Shown here: positions 42,010 to 50,142 of the stretch, one piece after another
Numbering within the stretch: the first letter of the stretch is position 1
How the letters are laid out: each line of letters starts with the position of its first letter
NCBI GenBank assembly: GCA_045639325.1
Contig: JAZUCU010000043.1
Span: 1 to 64,000, forward strand
DNA: 64,000 nt
Source of the DNA: RGIG8244 sp045639325
GTDB taxonomy: Bacteria > Verrucomicrobiota > Lentisphaeria > Victivallales > UBA1829
Direction: 5' to 3'
Made by a program: the position numbers and the translations under genes
The notes under the pieces: model-generated
The model's input: only the letters and a program-made list of their open reading frames with translations
Databases searched by the model: none
Told to the model about the DNA's origin: nothing

Positions 42010-43155
42010 ATGATGAAACGCTTTCTTGCCTTTTTGTTCGCCGTTTTCTTCCTGACAACTGTCTCTGCCATTGAGCCGGGCGGTTTGATTTCCATTGAAG
42101 AACTGGCAAAAAAGGCGGAAGCGGTCAATCCTCCGGTGCAAACCGAAACACAGTCTGCGGTCAAAGCTCCTTATGAAGTCATCATGTTTTTTGATATGGC
42201 GGCACGTGACAGTGTCCCATACATCATGATGCTCGAAAATCTCAAACGGAATCTTGCCGAATTGCCCCGGAATGAGCAGGCTGAAATCTTTGCTCTTTCC
42301 AGGGGAATACGTTCCTCTGTCAAATCCGTGATGGAACAGAATGAGATTACTCTTCCGATTCACGTTGACCCCCGCCGTGCCTTATTTAATGAATATGCGT
42401 CCGACGAACTGGTGTTACCCTTCGCCCTGATCGCAAAAGACGGCAAAGTCCTCTGGAAAGGCAGTCCCATTGATTTGGAAAATATTCTGAATCTGATGCG
42501 GACTGGTAAATTCAATCCTGATATTCAACTGAAAGTTGCCCGCCTCCGCAAGGAAATGCAGATGGCTGTCCAGGCGTCATTGCCCGATGTGATTCTCCGC
42601 TGTGCCAATGAAATTCTGAAGATGCAGCCCGGCGATTCTCTTGCCATTCAGGCAAAACTTTTTGTCTTTGAAAATTCCAACCGTTTCCCTGCGGCTCTTG
42701 CCTTTACCCGCCAGAATGCCCAGGCGAATCCCAATGATGTCAATCAGACACTTCTCTATCTGACCTATTTACAGCGTGCGGGAAATCGTCCCCTGTTCGC
42801 ACAAGTGCTGGAAAATGCGGTCCAACAATTCCGTAAATCCCCGGAATCCCTGTTCCGTCTTCTGACTTTTTCCGTCAATGGAACGGTTCCGTTTTCCTGG
42901 CTGCCTTTGAAAGCAATCAAAGCATTGCCGGATATGATTCGTAACGATTTCAACAAACAGCCTGCGGAACGCCGTTGTGCATTCCATCAATACGAGGCCG
43001 CTGTTTATTATGGTTTGTGCGATATTCATAATGCAGTGCGCTGTCAGAAACAGGCATTAGATCTTGCATCATCGCGCAAAAAATCAGAAGTGCGCCGTCA
43101 GCTTGAGTTTTATCAGGATGTGCAGCGTCTGCAGCAGGGAAAAGCGGGAAAATGA
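42010..43155 (+). CDS. Exported thioredoxin-fold/TPR-like protein of unknown function
   Basis: A 381-aa protein with signal peptide MMKRFLAFLFAVFFLTTVSA and no lipobox. Residues 50-160 look like a thioredoxin fold (VIMFFDMAARDSVPY, then LPFALIAKDGKVLWKGSPI, the usual beta-3/beta-4 hairpin), but the C-x-x-C active site is missing. The second half (170-375) is helical and repeat-like (SLAIQAKLFVFENSNRFPAALAFTRQNAQANP), consistent with TPRs. It overlaps the start of the phosphoesterase gene by 4 bp. Possibly a periplasmic scaffold; no function can be assigned. Confidence 0.65.
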   Translation: MMKRFLAFLFAVFFLTTVSAIEPGGLISIEELAKKAEAVNPPVQTETQSAVKAPYEVIMFFDMAARDSVPYIMMLENLKRNLAELPRNEQAEIFALSRGIRSSVKSVMEQNEITLPIHVDPRRALFNEYASDELVLPFALIAKDGKVLWKGSPIDLENILNLMRTGKFNPDIQLKVARLRKEMQMAVQASLPDVILRCANEILKMQPGDSLAIQAKLFVFENSNRFPAALAFTRQNAQANPNDVNQTLLYLTYLQRAGNRPLFAQVLENAVQQFRKSPESLFRLLTFSVNGTVPFSWLPLKAIKALPDMIRNDFNKQPAERRCAFHQYEAAVYYGLCDIHNAVRCQKQALDLASSRKKSEVRRQLEFYQDVQRLQQGKAGK

Positions 43156-43967
43156 AATTTTCAATCATTCATTTTTCGGATATCCACGTCCCCGCTGAAG
43201 TTTCTTTCTCCGGTCTCTTTGACAAACGTCTGCTCGGTTGCTGCAACAGTTTGCTGATCCGGAAAGGCAGATATAATCTGGAACTCTTCCGCCGTGCCAT
43301 TCCTCAATTCCTGGAAAAAAAGCCTTCCATGTTCGTCTTTACCGGCGATGCCGTTTCCACTGCCAATCCCCGGGAATTTGAAAAGGCTTTGAAAGAATTT
43401 CAACCGCTGATCGACTCGCGGATTCCTATTCTTTATGTCCCCGGAAATCACGATCTTTACGTCCGCAACAAGGCGTGCCGTCAGGCAATGGAAAACTTTT
43501 ATGCTGCCCTCAATGGACGCGCTTATTCCGATGCACCGTATCTTTACGATGCCGGACCGGTGCGCATTGCGGCGATCCATTGTGCTAAACCCTTATCTTG
43601 GTACTTTTCCTGCGGTGTGATGTCGGAAGAAACAAGTGCGTTTCTCCGGGAGCAGTACAAAGACGAATCATCCAATGTCACGCCTTTGCTCCTTGCAGGG
43701 CATTTTCCAGTCATTACGGATCATCCCCGTATGGATTTTCGTCGGAAGCTGTATCATGCAGCAGCGGCTGCGGAAGGCCTGCAAAATGGCAAGCTGGCAG
43801 TCTCTTTCTGCGGACACATTCATAAGGGATACGAACGGAAGCTGGATTCGGGTGCGATGGAGCTTTGCGCCGGCTCTCTGACCAAGCACGGCAGTTATCT
43901 TGAGATCACGTACGATACGGATGCGCCGTCCAATGGCTTCTGTGTCACCCGCCATAACGTGGATTGA
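43152..43967 (+). CDS. Calcineurin-like metallophosphoesterase
   Basis: A 271-aa phosphoesterase with the complete set of metal motifs: HFSDIHVP (6-13), FTGDAVS (about 58), PGNHDLY (about 97), AGHFP (about 182) and CGHIHKG (about 217). No signal peptide is seen. It overlaps the upstream exported-protein gene (ATGA) and abuts the oppositely directed lipoprotein gene with no space between the stops. It could be a cyclic-nucleotide or lipid-A-type pyrophosphatase; no decisive feature is visible. Confidence 0.88.
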   Translation: MKFSIIHFSDIHVPAEVSFSGLFDKRLLGCCNSLLIRKGRYNLELFRRAIPQFLEKKPSMFVFTGDAVSTANPREFEKALKEFQPLIDSRIPILYVPGNHDLYVRNKACRQAMENFYAALNGRAYSDAPYLYDAGPVRIAAIHCAKPLSWYFSCGVMSEETSAFLREQYKDESSNVTPLLLAGHFPVITDHPRMDFRRKLYHAAAAAEGLQNGKLAVSFCGHIHKGYERKLDSGAMELCAGSLTKHGSYLEITYDTDAPSNGFCVTRHNVD

Positions 43968-44966
43968 TTATTCGACAACGACTTCCACGAACGGCAGCTG
44001 GATGTTCTCCGGAAGTCCGGTGCAATCCTGAAATCGGACAACTTTCAGATCTTTAATACGTTTGAGAAATGTAATGTCGGAGACGTTTGCCCCGCTGATT
44101 ATCAGCATATTTATCTTTGTATTGGAAAGTTTTTCCAGAATCTTCGCCGGATCACCGCAACGGATCAGTGCAAGACGGTCGATGACCTTATTGTTTAATG
44201 CTTCCCCGATGACAACCTCTTTGCAATCTTCCAGGCGGAGATCGTTGATCACATAAGGGGCGGGAGGAGTGAGTTTGACCTGATCGATGTGACGGAGCAT
44301 CAGGTTTTCCAAATACTGGAGAGAAGACAGATTGATATCGTCAATATTCTGTCTGTTTTTCAGAGAGAGAGAAACGAGCCGGTTCATCTTGTTAATCTGC
44401 TTCAGATCGACATCCGGTGTGCCCGGTCTCTGAGTGAATGATAATTCCCCAATGATTTCCGGACGGGCAAAATTCAGCTTCTCCACCTTGGTCTCATTCA
44501 GGTAAACAGCGTCCAGTTTATCGCCGAGGAGAGTGGTGTCGGAAAAGGGGGTATTGCTGATGCTTACGATTGTCAACGGCAGTGTTTTCAGCGCGGAGAA
44601 ATCGGTAAGTTCTGTACATTTCTGAAGTTCGATGATGACTTCCGGCTCCCATTTCAATTTCTGGAGAAAAGAGAGGTTTTTAAGATTGCTGTTCCGTAAA
44701 CAGAAAATACGCAAACAGATATCCCGGAGCGGTGTGAAGTCCCGGATCCCGCTGCCGGTGATGGCGACTGCATTGAGAGACGGGCCATCCGAGAATTCAA
44801 AGACTGGCACATCCTTGGCATAGTAACCGGCATCGAACTCGCCTTCCCATTGGGGGTTGGCAGATTTCAATTGGGTCTGCAGTTCTGTGGGCGTGACCTT
44901 ATGGCACGCGGCAGCTGCGAGAAGGACAGTAATGCAAATCAGTGACAGTATGAATTGTTTGGGCAT
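43968..44966 (-). CDS. Putative lipoprotein with leucine-rich-repeat-like units
   Basis: A 332-aa protein. The N-terminus MPKQFILSLICITVLLAAAAC is a lipoprotein-type signal with Cys21 as the likely lipidated residue, though the lipobox is loose. The rest has irregular leucine-rich repeats (LRNSNLKNLSFLQKLKW, ELTDFSALKTLPL, DINLSSLQYLENLMLR). It is not clearly any named family. It lies downstream of rplQ on the same strand but behind a terminator, so it probably has its own promoter. Confidence 0.65.
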   Translation of the reverse strand: MPKQFILSLICITVLLAAAACHKVTPTELQTQLKSANPQWEGEFDAGYYAKDVPVFEFSDGPSLNAVAITGSGIRDFTPLRDICLRIFCLRNSNLKNLSFLQKLKWEPEVIIELQKCTELTDFSALKTLPLTIVSISNTPFSDTTLLGDKLDAVYLNETKVEKLNFARPEIIGELSFTQRPGTPDVDLKQINKMNRLVSLSLKNRQNIDDINLSSLQYLENLMLRHIDQVKLTPPAPYVINDLRLEDCKEVVIGEALNNKVIDRLALIRCGDPAKILEKLSNTKINMLIISGANVSDITFLKRIKDLKVVRFQDCTGLPENIQLPFVEVVVE

Positions 44967-44998
44967 GGGGAATAAAAGACTTCAGAAAAAGGGGAATA

Positions 44999-45034
44999 AA
45001 AAACTCCGGAATCCGTAACGGACCCGGAGTTTTA
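44999..45034 (-). terminator. Terminator of the ribosomal-protein/rpoA operon
   Basis: AAAACTCCGG (about 45000-45010) pairs with CCGGAGTTTT (about 45024-45034). An A-rich run on the plus strand makes a U-tract on the minus strand. It lies 20 bp past the rplQ stop. Confidence 0.85.
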
Positions 45035-45054
45035 AGAATCATCGAATCAAAAAC

Positions 45055-45474
45055 TTATTCAGCTTTTGCTTCTTCAGCTGCAGGAGCCTGAGCTTCTACG
45101 AATTCGATGAAGCACATCGGGCAACCATCGCCTTTACGGGCAGATGTGTGGATGATGCGTGTGTATCCGCCGGGACGAGCAGCGAAGCGAACAGCGAGGT
45201 CATCAAAGAGTTTCTTGAGGACAGCTTTTTTCGCCTGAGCTTTGTCAGACGGGGTGTTGATTTTGAGTTTAGCATAAGCCAGTCTGCGACGATAATCGCC
45301 ACCTTTTTTCGCGAGCGTGATGAGACGTTCGACGAAGCGGCGGAGTTCTTTCGCGCGGATGACAGTCGTTTCAATACGGTCATGTTCGATCAGGCTGCAA
45401 GCCAAATTGACGAGCATGGCTTTACGATGACCGCAATTGCGGTTCAATTTAGCAGTATGTTTGAGGTGTCTCAT
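45055..45474 (-). CDS. rplQ: 50S ribosomal protein L17
   Basis: A 139-aa L17. MRHLKHTAKLNRNCGHRKAM and LACSLIEHDRIETTVIRAKE are diagnostic. It has an acidic, alanine-rich C-terminal tail (EAQAPAAEEAKAE) of about 15 residues, not usual in short L17s. It follows rpoA by 5 bp as in most bacteria and ends the operon before a hairpin terminator. Confidence 0.97.
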   Translation of the reverse strand: MRHLKHTAKLNRNCGHRKAMLVNLACSLIEHDRIETTVIRAKELRRFVERLITLAKKGGDYRRRLAYAKLKINTPSDKAQAKKAVLKKLFDDLAVRFAARPGGYTRIIHTSARKGDGCPMCFIEFVEAQAPAAEEAKAE

Positions 45475-45479
45475 TGTTA

Positions 45480-46496
45480 TTAGATTTCCTCTTTCTTGGA
45501 GGCTTTGGCGCGTTCGGCTTCCGCCTGAATCGCATTGGCCAGATTTTCACTCAGGGGCATGGCAAGCTGCAGGTTCAGAGGAACCAGCTTTTCCTTAATC
45601 TCATCCAGGGATTTCTTACCGAAGTTACGGAATTTGAGCATGCGTGCTTCAGATTTGAGGCAGAGCTCGCCCAGGAGTTTGATATTTGCAGTATTCAAAC
45701 AGTTCATAGCACGGACGGAGAGTTCGAGAACGTCTACATCCTGTGTCAGGACCTTGAGAAGCTTCTGATCTGCGGGAGAAAGACCCGGAGAAGCAGGTTT
45801 TTCATTGCCGAGGAAAGGATTGAGATGATCAGCAAGGATCATAGTCGCTTTCTTCAGTGCATCCTGAGGTGTGATACGACCGTCTGTATAGATTTCCAGT
45901 GTCAAAGAATCTTTTTCAGTTTCTTCACCGACACGGGCAGAACCGACCTGATAGCGGACATAAGTCACGGGACTGTAAAGGCAGTCGACGAGAATTGTTC
46001 CGAGGGGCTGATCAGGGCGTTTATTTTTTTCCGCCGGGCACCATCCGCGACCTTTGGAGATCTCGATTTCTGCACGGAACGGAGCATCTTTGTCCAGTGT
46101 GCAAATCACCTGATCGGGGTTGACAATGTCAACGGTACCGTCATTGATGATATCGCCGGCTGTGACAGGGCCTGCCTCATTCTTTTTGATTTCCAGAACT
46201 TTGTGCTGTTCATCAAGAAGTTTGAGTTTGATTTTCTTCAGATTGAGGATGATTTCAGTGACATCTTCGACGACGTTGGGAAGAGAAGAGAACTCATGAG
46301 TGGTTCCATCAATTCGAACGGCAGAGATGGCAGAACCTTCCAAAGAAGAAAGCAGAACCCGACGGAGTGCGTTACCGATCGTGTGACCGAAACCGCTCTG
46401 AAAGGGAGACGCGACGAATTTACCATATTTATCCGTAGCGGTCTCTTTCTCCATGACGGGTGCTTTCGGCATGGGAAAATCATTTGTGGAAGCCAT
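45480..46496 (-). CDS. rpoA: RNA polymerase alpha subunit
   Basis: A 338-aa alpha subunit. The assembly domain has FGHTIGNALRRVLLSSLEG (about 36-54) and the C-terminal domain (about 260-325) carries LELSVRAMNCLNTANI and FGKKSLDEIKEKL. A 15-residue N-terminal extension precedes the usual start. No rpsD separates rpoA from rpsK; only 86 bp lie between them. Confidence 0.97.
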   Translation of the reverse strand: MASTNDFPMPKAPVMEKETATDKYGKFVASPFQSGFGHTIGNALRRVLLSSLEGSAISAVRIDGTTHEFSSLPNVVEDVTEIILNLKKIKLKLLDEQHKVLEIKKNEAGPVTAGDIINDGTVDIVNPDQVICTLDKDAPFRAEIEISKGRGWCPAEKNKRPDQPLGTILVDCLYSPVTYVRYQVGSARVGEETEKDSLTLEIYTDGRITPQDALKKATMILADHLNPFLGNEKPASPGLSPADQKLLKVLTQDVDVLELSVRAMNCLNTANIKLLGELCLKSEARMLKFRNFGKKSLDEIKEKLVPLNLQLAMPLSENLANAIQAEAERAKASKKEEI

Positions 46497-46582
46497 AGGT
46501 TATTACCTCCGGTTATAGTTTTAATCCAGATAAAACATCGTTCATGCGCCTGTACCATACAGGGACGCAAGACCCGATAACA

Positions 46583-47026
46583 TCAGACACGTCTGCGTTT
46601 CGGCGGACGGCATCCGTTGTGGGGGACCGGCGTAATATCCTTAATGGCATTGATTTCCATACCAATGGAAGCAATACCGCGGACTGCGGATTCACGACCT
46701 GCGCCGGGACCATTGATCCGGACTTCGACGTCTTTCATGCCGAGTGCTTCAGCCTTTTTAGCGGCATCAGCAGCGACGACCTGAGCGGCGTATGCTGTAC
46801 TCTTTCTGGAACCTTTGAAACCGTTTTTACCGGAGCTGGACCAGCAGAGGACGTTACCATGCAAATCGGTGAACGTAACTTTTGTATTGTTGAATGTGGC
46901 ATGAACAAACGCGATACCGGAGGGTACATGACGGCCGGTTTTTTTGCGTTTTTCAGATGCCGGAGCTGCGGATTCTGCAGGGGCGGCAGTTTCAGCTGCT
47001 GCCAAATCCTTGATTTCTTCAGCCAT
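46583..47026 (-). CDS. rpsK: 30S ribosomal protein S11 with N-terminal extension
   Basis: A 147-aa S11. The core (about 33-147) has GIAFVHATFNNTKVTFTDLHG, INGPGAGRESA and the C-terminal CRPPKRRRV. About 30 residues of Ala/Glu-rich sequence (DLAAAETAAPAESAAPASEK) are added at the N-terminus; standard S11 has about 129 aa. The extension could be a lineage trait. Confidence 0.96.
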   Translation of the reverse strand: MAEEIKDLAAAETAAPAESAAPASEKRKKTGRHVPSGIAFVHATFNNTKVTFTDLHGNVLCWSSSGKNGFKGSRKSTAYAAQVVAADAAKKAEALGMKDVEVRINGPGAGRESAVRGIASIGMEINAIKDITPVPHNGCRPPKRRRV

Positions 47027-47087
47027 AATATTATTTGACCTTTCGATTCGTTGCTTTTACGCTGCAAATAATTCTGCCGGAGCAAAA

Positions 47088-47510
47088 TTACTTCTTCGCT
47101 GCTGCTGCTTCTTTTTCGGAGGAAGCAACACGACGCTGTGTTTTATCGCGGATAGCTCCAACCGTGATCTTCTTACCTTTTCTGGTACGGGCATTTGTCT
47201 GCGTACGCTGACCGCGGCAGGGCAAACCTTTTTTGTGACGAGTTCCGCGATAGCAGTTGATATTCTGCAAACGGCGGATGTTTGTCACGAGTTCACGGCG
47301 AAGATCGCCTTCCACCACATAGTCGTTCTGAAGCAGAACTGTGATAGCGGCAATGTGTTCATCTGTCAGCTGACTGGCTTTCAGATCCGGATCGATTTTA
47401 GCACGTTCTACGATTTCGGCTGCAATTTTCGGGCCGACACCGTAAATCGCCTGAAGCGCGTATGTAACACGCTTGTTCATCGGAATGTCTACACCTAAGA
47501 TTCTGGGCAT
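47088..47510 (-). CDS. rpsM: 30S ribosomal protein S13
   Basis: A 140-aa S13 beginning MPRILGVDIPMNKRVTYALQ, with the helix-two-turns-helix IYGVGPKIAAEI and the C-terminal basic RGQRTQTNARTRKGK. The tail is 15-20 residues longer than usual (VASSEKEAAAAKK). It is followed 61 bp downstream by rpsK. Confidence 0.97.
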   Translation of the reverse strand: MPRILGVDIPMNKRVTYALQAIYGVGPKIAAEIVERAKIDPDLKASQLTDEHIAAITVLLQNDYVVEGDLRRELVTNIRRLQNINCYRGTRHKKGLPCRGQRTQTNARTRKGKKITVGAIRDKTQRRVASSEKEAAAAKK

Positions 47511-47527
47511 ATCTCGCTACTCCGCGG

Positions 47528-47644
47528 TTATCCTTGTTTCTGTTTATGGCGGGGATTTCTCTTACAGACCACGCGAATCACGCCTTTTCTTCTTATGATC
47601 TGGCAGGATTCACACCTGCGTTTAATTGATGACGAAACTTTCAT
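47528..47644 (-). CDS. rpmJ: 50S ribosomal protein L36
   Basis: A 38-aa protein translated from minus-strand ATG at 47644 to TAA at 47528, beginning MKVSSSIKRRCESCQIIRRK and ending RHKQKQG. The zinc-finger positions CESC, then C and H (VVCKRNPRHK), match the C-x2-C-x12-C-x4-H pattern of L36. It is the first gene of the cluster and lies 17 bp upstream of rpsM. No infA, map or secY precedes it. Confidence 0.95.
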   Translation of the reverse strand: MKVSSSIKRRCESCQIIRRKGVIRVVCKRNPRHKQKQG

Positions 47645-47812
47645 AAGCGGCACCGTCTTGTGTTTGTTGTTCCGCCCGGTTTCACCCGGACAAAATTGTC
47701 TGTCTGCGAAGAATCGTCCCTTGTGTTATACTGCTCAAGGGGCTTTTCTCGTACTTCAATGCGACTTGGAATACAGCCTTACACCCACATGTAGGACTGC
47801 GGTTTCGCACAG
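47645..47812 (-). ncRNA. Candidate structured 5' leader of the rpmJ-rpsM-rpsK-rpoA-rplQ operon
   Basis: Between the putative promoter and the rpmJ start, the minus strand can form several short hairpins. One is CTGTGCGAAACCGCAG. Another is CCTACA/TGTAAGG, and a third pairs CCCTTG with CAAGGG around 47735. No open frame is present. A protein-binding autoregulatory leader is plausible, as for other ribosomal operons, but this is inference. Confidence 0.35.
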
Positions 47813-47819
47813 AATTAGT

Positions 47820-47847
47820 AACATACACCTTTTTTTAAAATTTTCAA
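47820..47847 (-). promoter_or_regulatory. Candidate promoter for the ribosomal-protein operon
   Basis: Minus-strand TTGAAA (47847-47842), 16-bp spacer, TATGTT (47825-47820). It would leave a leader of about 170-190 nt. The surrounding DNA is very T-rich. Confidence 0.5.
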
Positions 47848-47918
47848 ACCTTTTTTAAACTTTTTTCGAAAAAAAATGATTTTTTTTACTATTTTTTTAT
47901 TTTTTTTGAAAATGCAGC

Positions 47919-48755
47919 TTATTTTCTTTTGCGGATGACACAGAAATGTCTCGGGCGAAAACTTGGAGTGATGTAAAACAGTCTGCAAATTTTTTGATTC
48001 AGCCATGAATGGAATGAAAGATTTTTATATTTTTCGATGCGGTTATCAAAGAAAAAGTGATCGCTTATTTCCAGTCCATACATCTGGAACAGTTCGTCCA
48101 GTTCATGTCTCAGGTATAATCTTTCGTGAGGACGCCATTCTGACTTCATAAAGATATGCGATTCCTGCAATTCAGAGAATACCGTTTTATTTCTTACTAT
48201 ACCTAATATATTACCGATATATTTCAGATTATCTGTTGTCAGAATCATATATCCGTTTTCCGACAGAAGTCTGGAACATTCCTGAATAAAATGCAGCGGG
48301 TTGTAAAGGTGTTCGAAAATCTCGCATGCGATAATCAGATCGATTGAATTTTCCGGTAAATCAATTTTGCTTGTTATATGATCACAGCGGAGCGGATTTT
48401 CCGGGTCCAGTTCGACATTCAGCATTTTGTAATAATATGGTCCCACCTGCTGCAGAAAATCTTCTGAAAAATTGAGACCGCAACCATAAATCCTGGTCTT
48501 GCCTGCACTCAACCGGTTCAGAAGTACGCCTATGTCACCGGGATAGCATCCCAAATCCAATGCATTTACCGGACATTCGGGGAACAACTCAAAAATTTTC
48601 TTTAACACCAGATAGTACCGATGTCCCTGGATCATGTGATGTTTCGTCCCTTTTTTCCACAATGAGTCATGTAATTCCGGAGAAAGGTGGTCGAGACTTG
48701 CATCTGCAAATTTCTTGAATGATGCAAAATTTTTGATGTTATTCGAAATCGCCAT
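47919..48755 (-). CDS. Class I SAM-dependent methyltransferase
   Basis: A 278-aa methyltransferase with a Rossmann-like SAM site: ALDLGCYPGDIG (about 64-75), then post-II IIACEIFEHLYNPLHFI (about 138-154) and LLSENGYMILTTDNL. ATG 48755 (MAISNN) is preferred, with GGAA upstream; a longer frame reaches 48830. It is AT-richer than its neighbours and sits alone between the ribosomal operon and the GH operon, so it may be transferred. Substrate unknown; relatives act on small molecules or glycan residues. Confidence 0.82.
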   Translation of the reverse strand: MAISNNIKNFASFKKFADASLDHLSPELHDSLWKKGTKHHMIQGHRYYLVLKKIFELFPECPVNALDLGCYPGDIGVLLNRLSAGKTRIYGCGLNFSEDFLQQVGPYYYKMLNVELDPENPLRCDHITSKIDLPENSIDLIIACEIFEHLYNPLHFIQECSRLLSENGYMILTTDNLKYIGNILGIVRNKTVFSELQESHIFMKSEWRPHERLYLRHELDELFQMYGLEISDHFFFDNRIEKYKNLSFHSWLNQKICRLFYITPSFRPRHFCVIRKRK

Positions 48756-48862
48756 AAAATTCTGTTCCGCAGTTAAAATATTTTTAATCTCTTTCCTTAT
48801 TACTGTAGCATATATATGTTTGTTTTGCAAATAACATTTAGCAAATTTTGTTTGTTCAATGT

Positions 48863-48900
48863 AAAAAATGCCATCCGTAACGGAAAATCACGGATGGTAT
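48863..48900 (-). terminator. Terminator of the second fucosidase operon
   Basis: ATGCCATCCGT (48868-48878) pairs with ACGGATGGTAT (48890-48900), 11 bp with one G-U pair. An A-run on the plus strand (48863-48868) gives the U-tract. A near-identical hairpin ends the gene at 63637. Confidence 0.85.
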
Positions 48901-48953
48901 TGCTGTTTTTTCATATCTTATAACAGTAATAATTTATCAGATATGCTGATTTT

Positions 48954-50066
48954 TCATAATGTATTTCTTTTTTCTTGTTTTTCCGCCCAGTCTGCATCTG
49001 CACGCTGACAGAATTTTTTGATCAGGCGGATCTCTTTCGGATCATACGGACGCAGGTTCGGACGCAGAAGATCATGCTGCCATTTTGTAAAATCAAGATC
49101 ATGCTCTTTGCCTTCTTCTTCCCATTGCCAATAGACACCCCAGGGTTCGTAGGTCTGATTTTTTCCCGCAACAAATCCCCAGTTGTAACAGGCGACCCGT
49201 TCCAGATAGAACAGCGGGAAATCCAATTTGATATCATCACAGCCCACCCGGTGCAGATATTCGGTACAGAACAGAGGACGGCCCATTTTCTTGAGTTCGG
49301 CGATTTCCAGAATCTGCGCTTCGTATCCCATATAATTATGATAACTGATGATATCGCAATATTTCAATGATTCCTTTTCTGCCTCACAAAGACGGGACGG
49401 CGCACGCATGATGTCGGATGTCAACGGCTGGATCGGGTCGATCTTACGCCCGATGGTAAAAAGTTCCCGGACATGGGGAACGGAAATCGTTTCTCTTCCG
49501 CAGTTGCCCGGTTCATTGAACATGTTCCAGGCAATGATCCGTTCATCGTTGGCATATTTTGTCATGATCTCCCGGACCATCTGATAAAATTCTTCTTTGA
49601 GTTCCGGATCATCAAGGATACTCCACCCGATATTGCTGTATACACATTGCGGGGAGTTGATTCTGTTGCCATGATAGCCCCAGTAGACTTCCTGTTTCCC
49701 CATTTGAGGGCGGACATAAAGTTCTTTCGGTACGACACAATCATTCGCAAAAACGATGAGTGCGGTTATCTCATATTTTGCGCAGAGGGAGAGAAAGCGT
49801 TCCAGGTTTTCCATATAGGAATCGTGTTCATCTTTCCAGACATAATAATCCATAATGACGCGGACGGAGTTGAAGCCGATTTCTTTTGCGGCGGCCAGTT
49901 CGCGGTCGGCAGTGGCAAAATGTTCTTCACATTCAAACTTCTGCCATTGATCGATACGGTTTGCGCAATCGCTGGGCATAAAGTTGCATCCGCGAATCCA
50001 GGGGCGGGCATCATACCAGGCCTTGACGCGTTCAATACTCCACTGTCTTTCTGTAAGAATTGACAT
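48954..50066 (-). CDS. GH5-like glycoside hydrolase (cellulase/mannanase type)
   Basis: A 370-aa intracellular TIM-barrel enzyme with the clan A pair of glutamates: acid/base in IIAWNMFNEPGNCG (about 185) and nucleophile in LFCTEYLHRVG (about 269). The N-terminus PWIRGCNFMPSDC is also typical of GH5-like sequences. ATG 50066 is chosen, with AAGGTTG before it; the longer frame to 50183 crosses non-coding sequence. It is the last gene of the minus-strand operon and 76 bp after the DUF4838 gene. Confidence 0.85.
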   Translation of the reverse strand: MSILTERQWSIERVKAWYDARPWIRGCNFMPSDCANRIDQWQKFECEEHFATADRELAAAKEIGFNSVRVIMDYYVWKDEHDSYMENLERFLSLCAKYEITALIVFANDCVVPKELYVRPQMGKQEVYWGYHGNRINSPQCVYSNIGWSILDDPELKEEFYQMVREIMTKYANDERIIAWNMFNEPGNCGRETISVPHVRELFTIGRKIDPIQPLTSDIMRAPSRLCEAEKESLKYCDIISYHNYMGYEAQILEIAELKKMGRPLFCTEYLHRVGCDDIKLDFPLFYLERVACYNWGFVAGKNQTYEPWGVYWQWEEEGKEHDLDFTKWQHDLLRPNLRPYDPKEIRLIKKFCQRADADWAEKQEKRNTL

Positions 50067-50142
50067 ATTTTTCAACCTTCTGTTAAGGGAATTCCTATTG
50101 ACAGAAATTCCGGTTATTTTTTCCTTTGTGGTAAATTTTCGT

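Noticed and set aside
47645..47812. SRP RNA, tmRNA or 6S RNA upstream of rpmJ
   Set aside because: None of the conserved core sequences of these RNAs could be seen.
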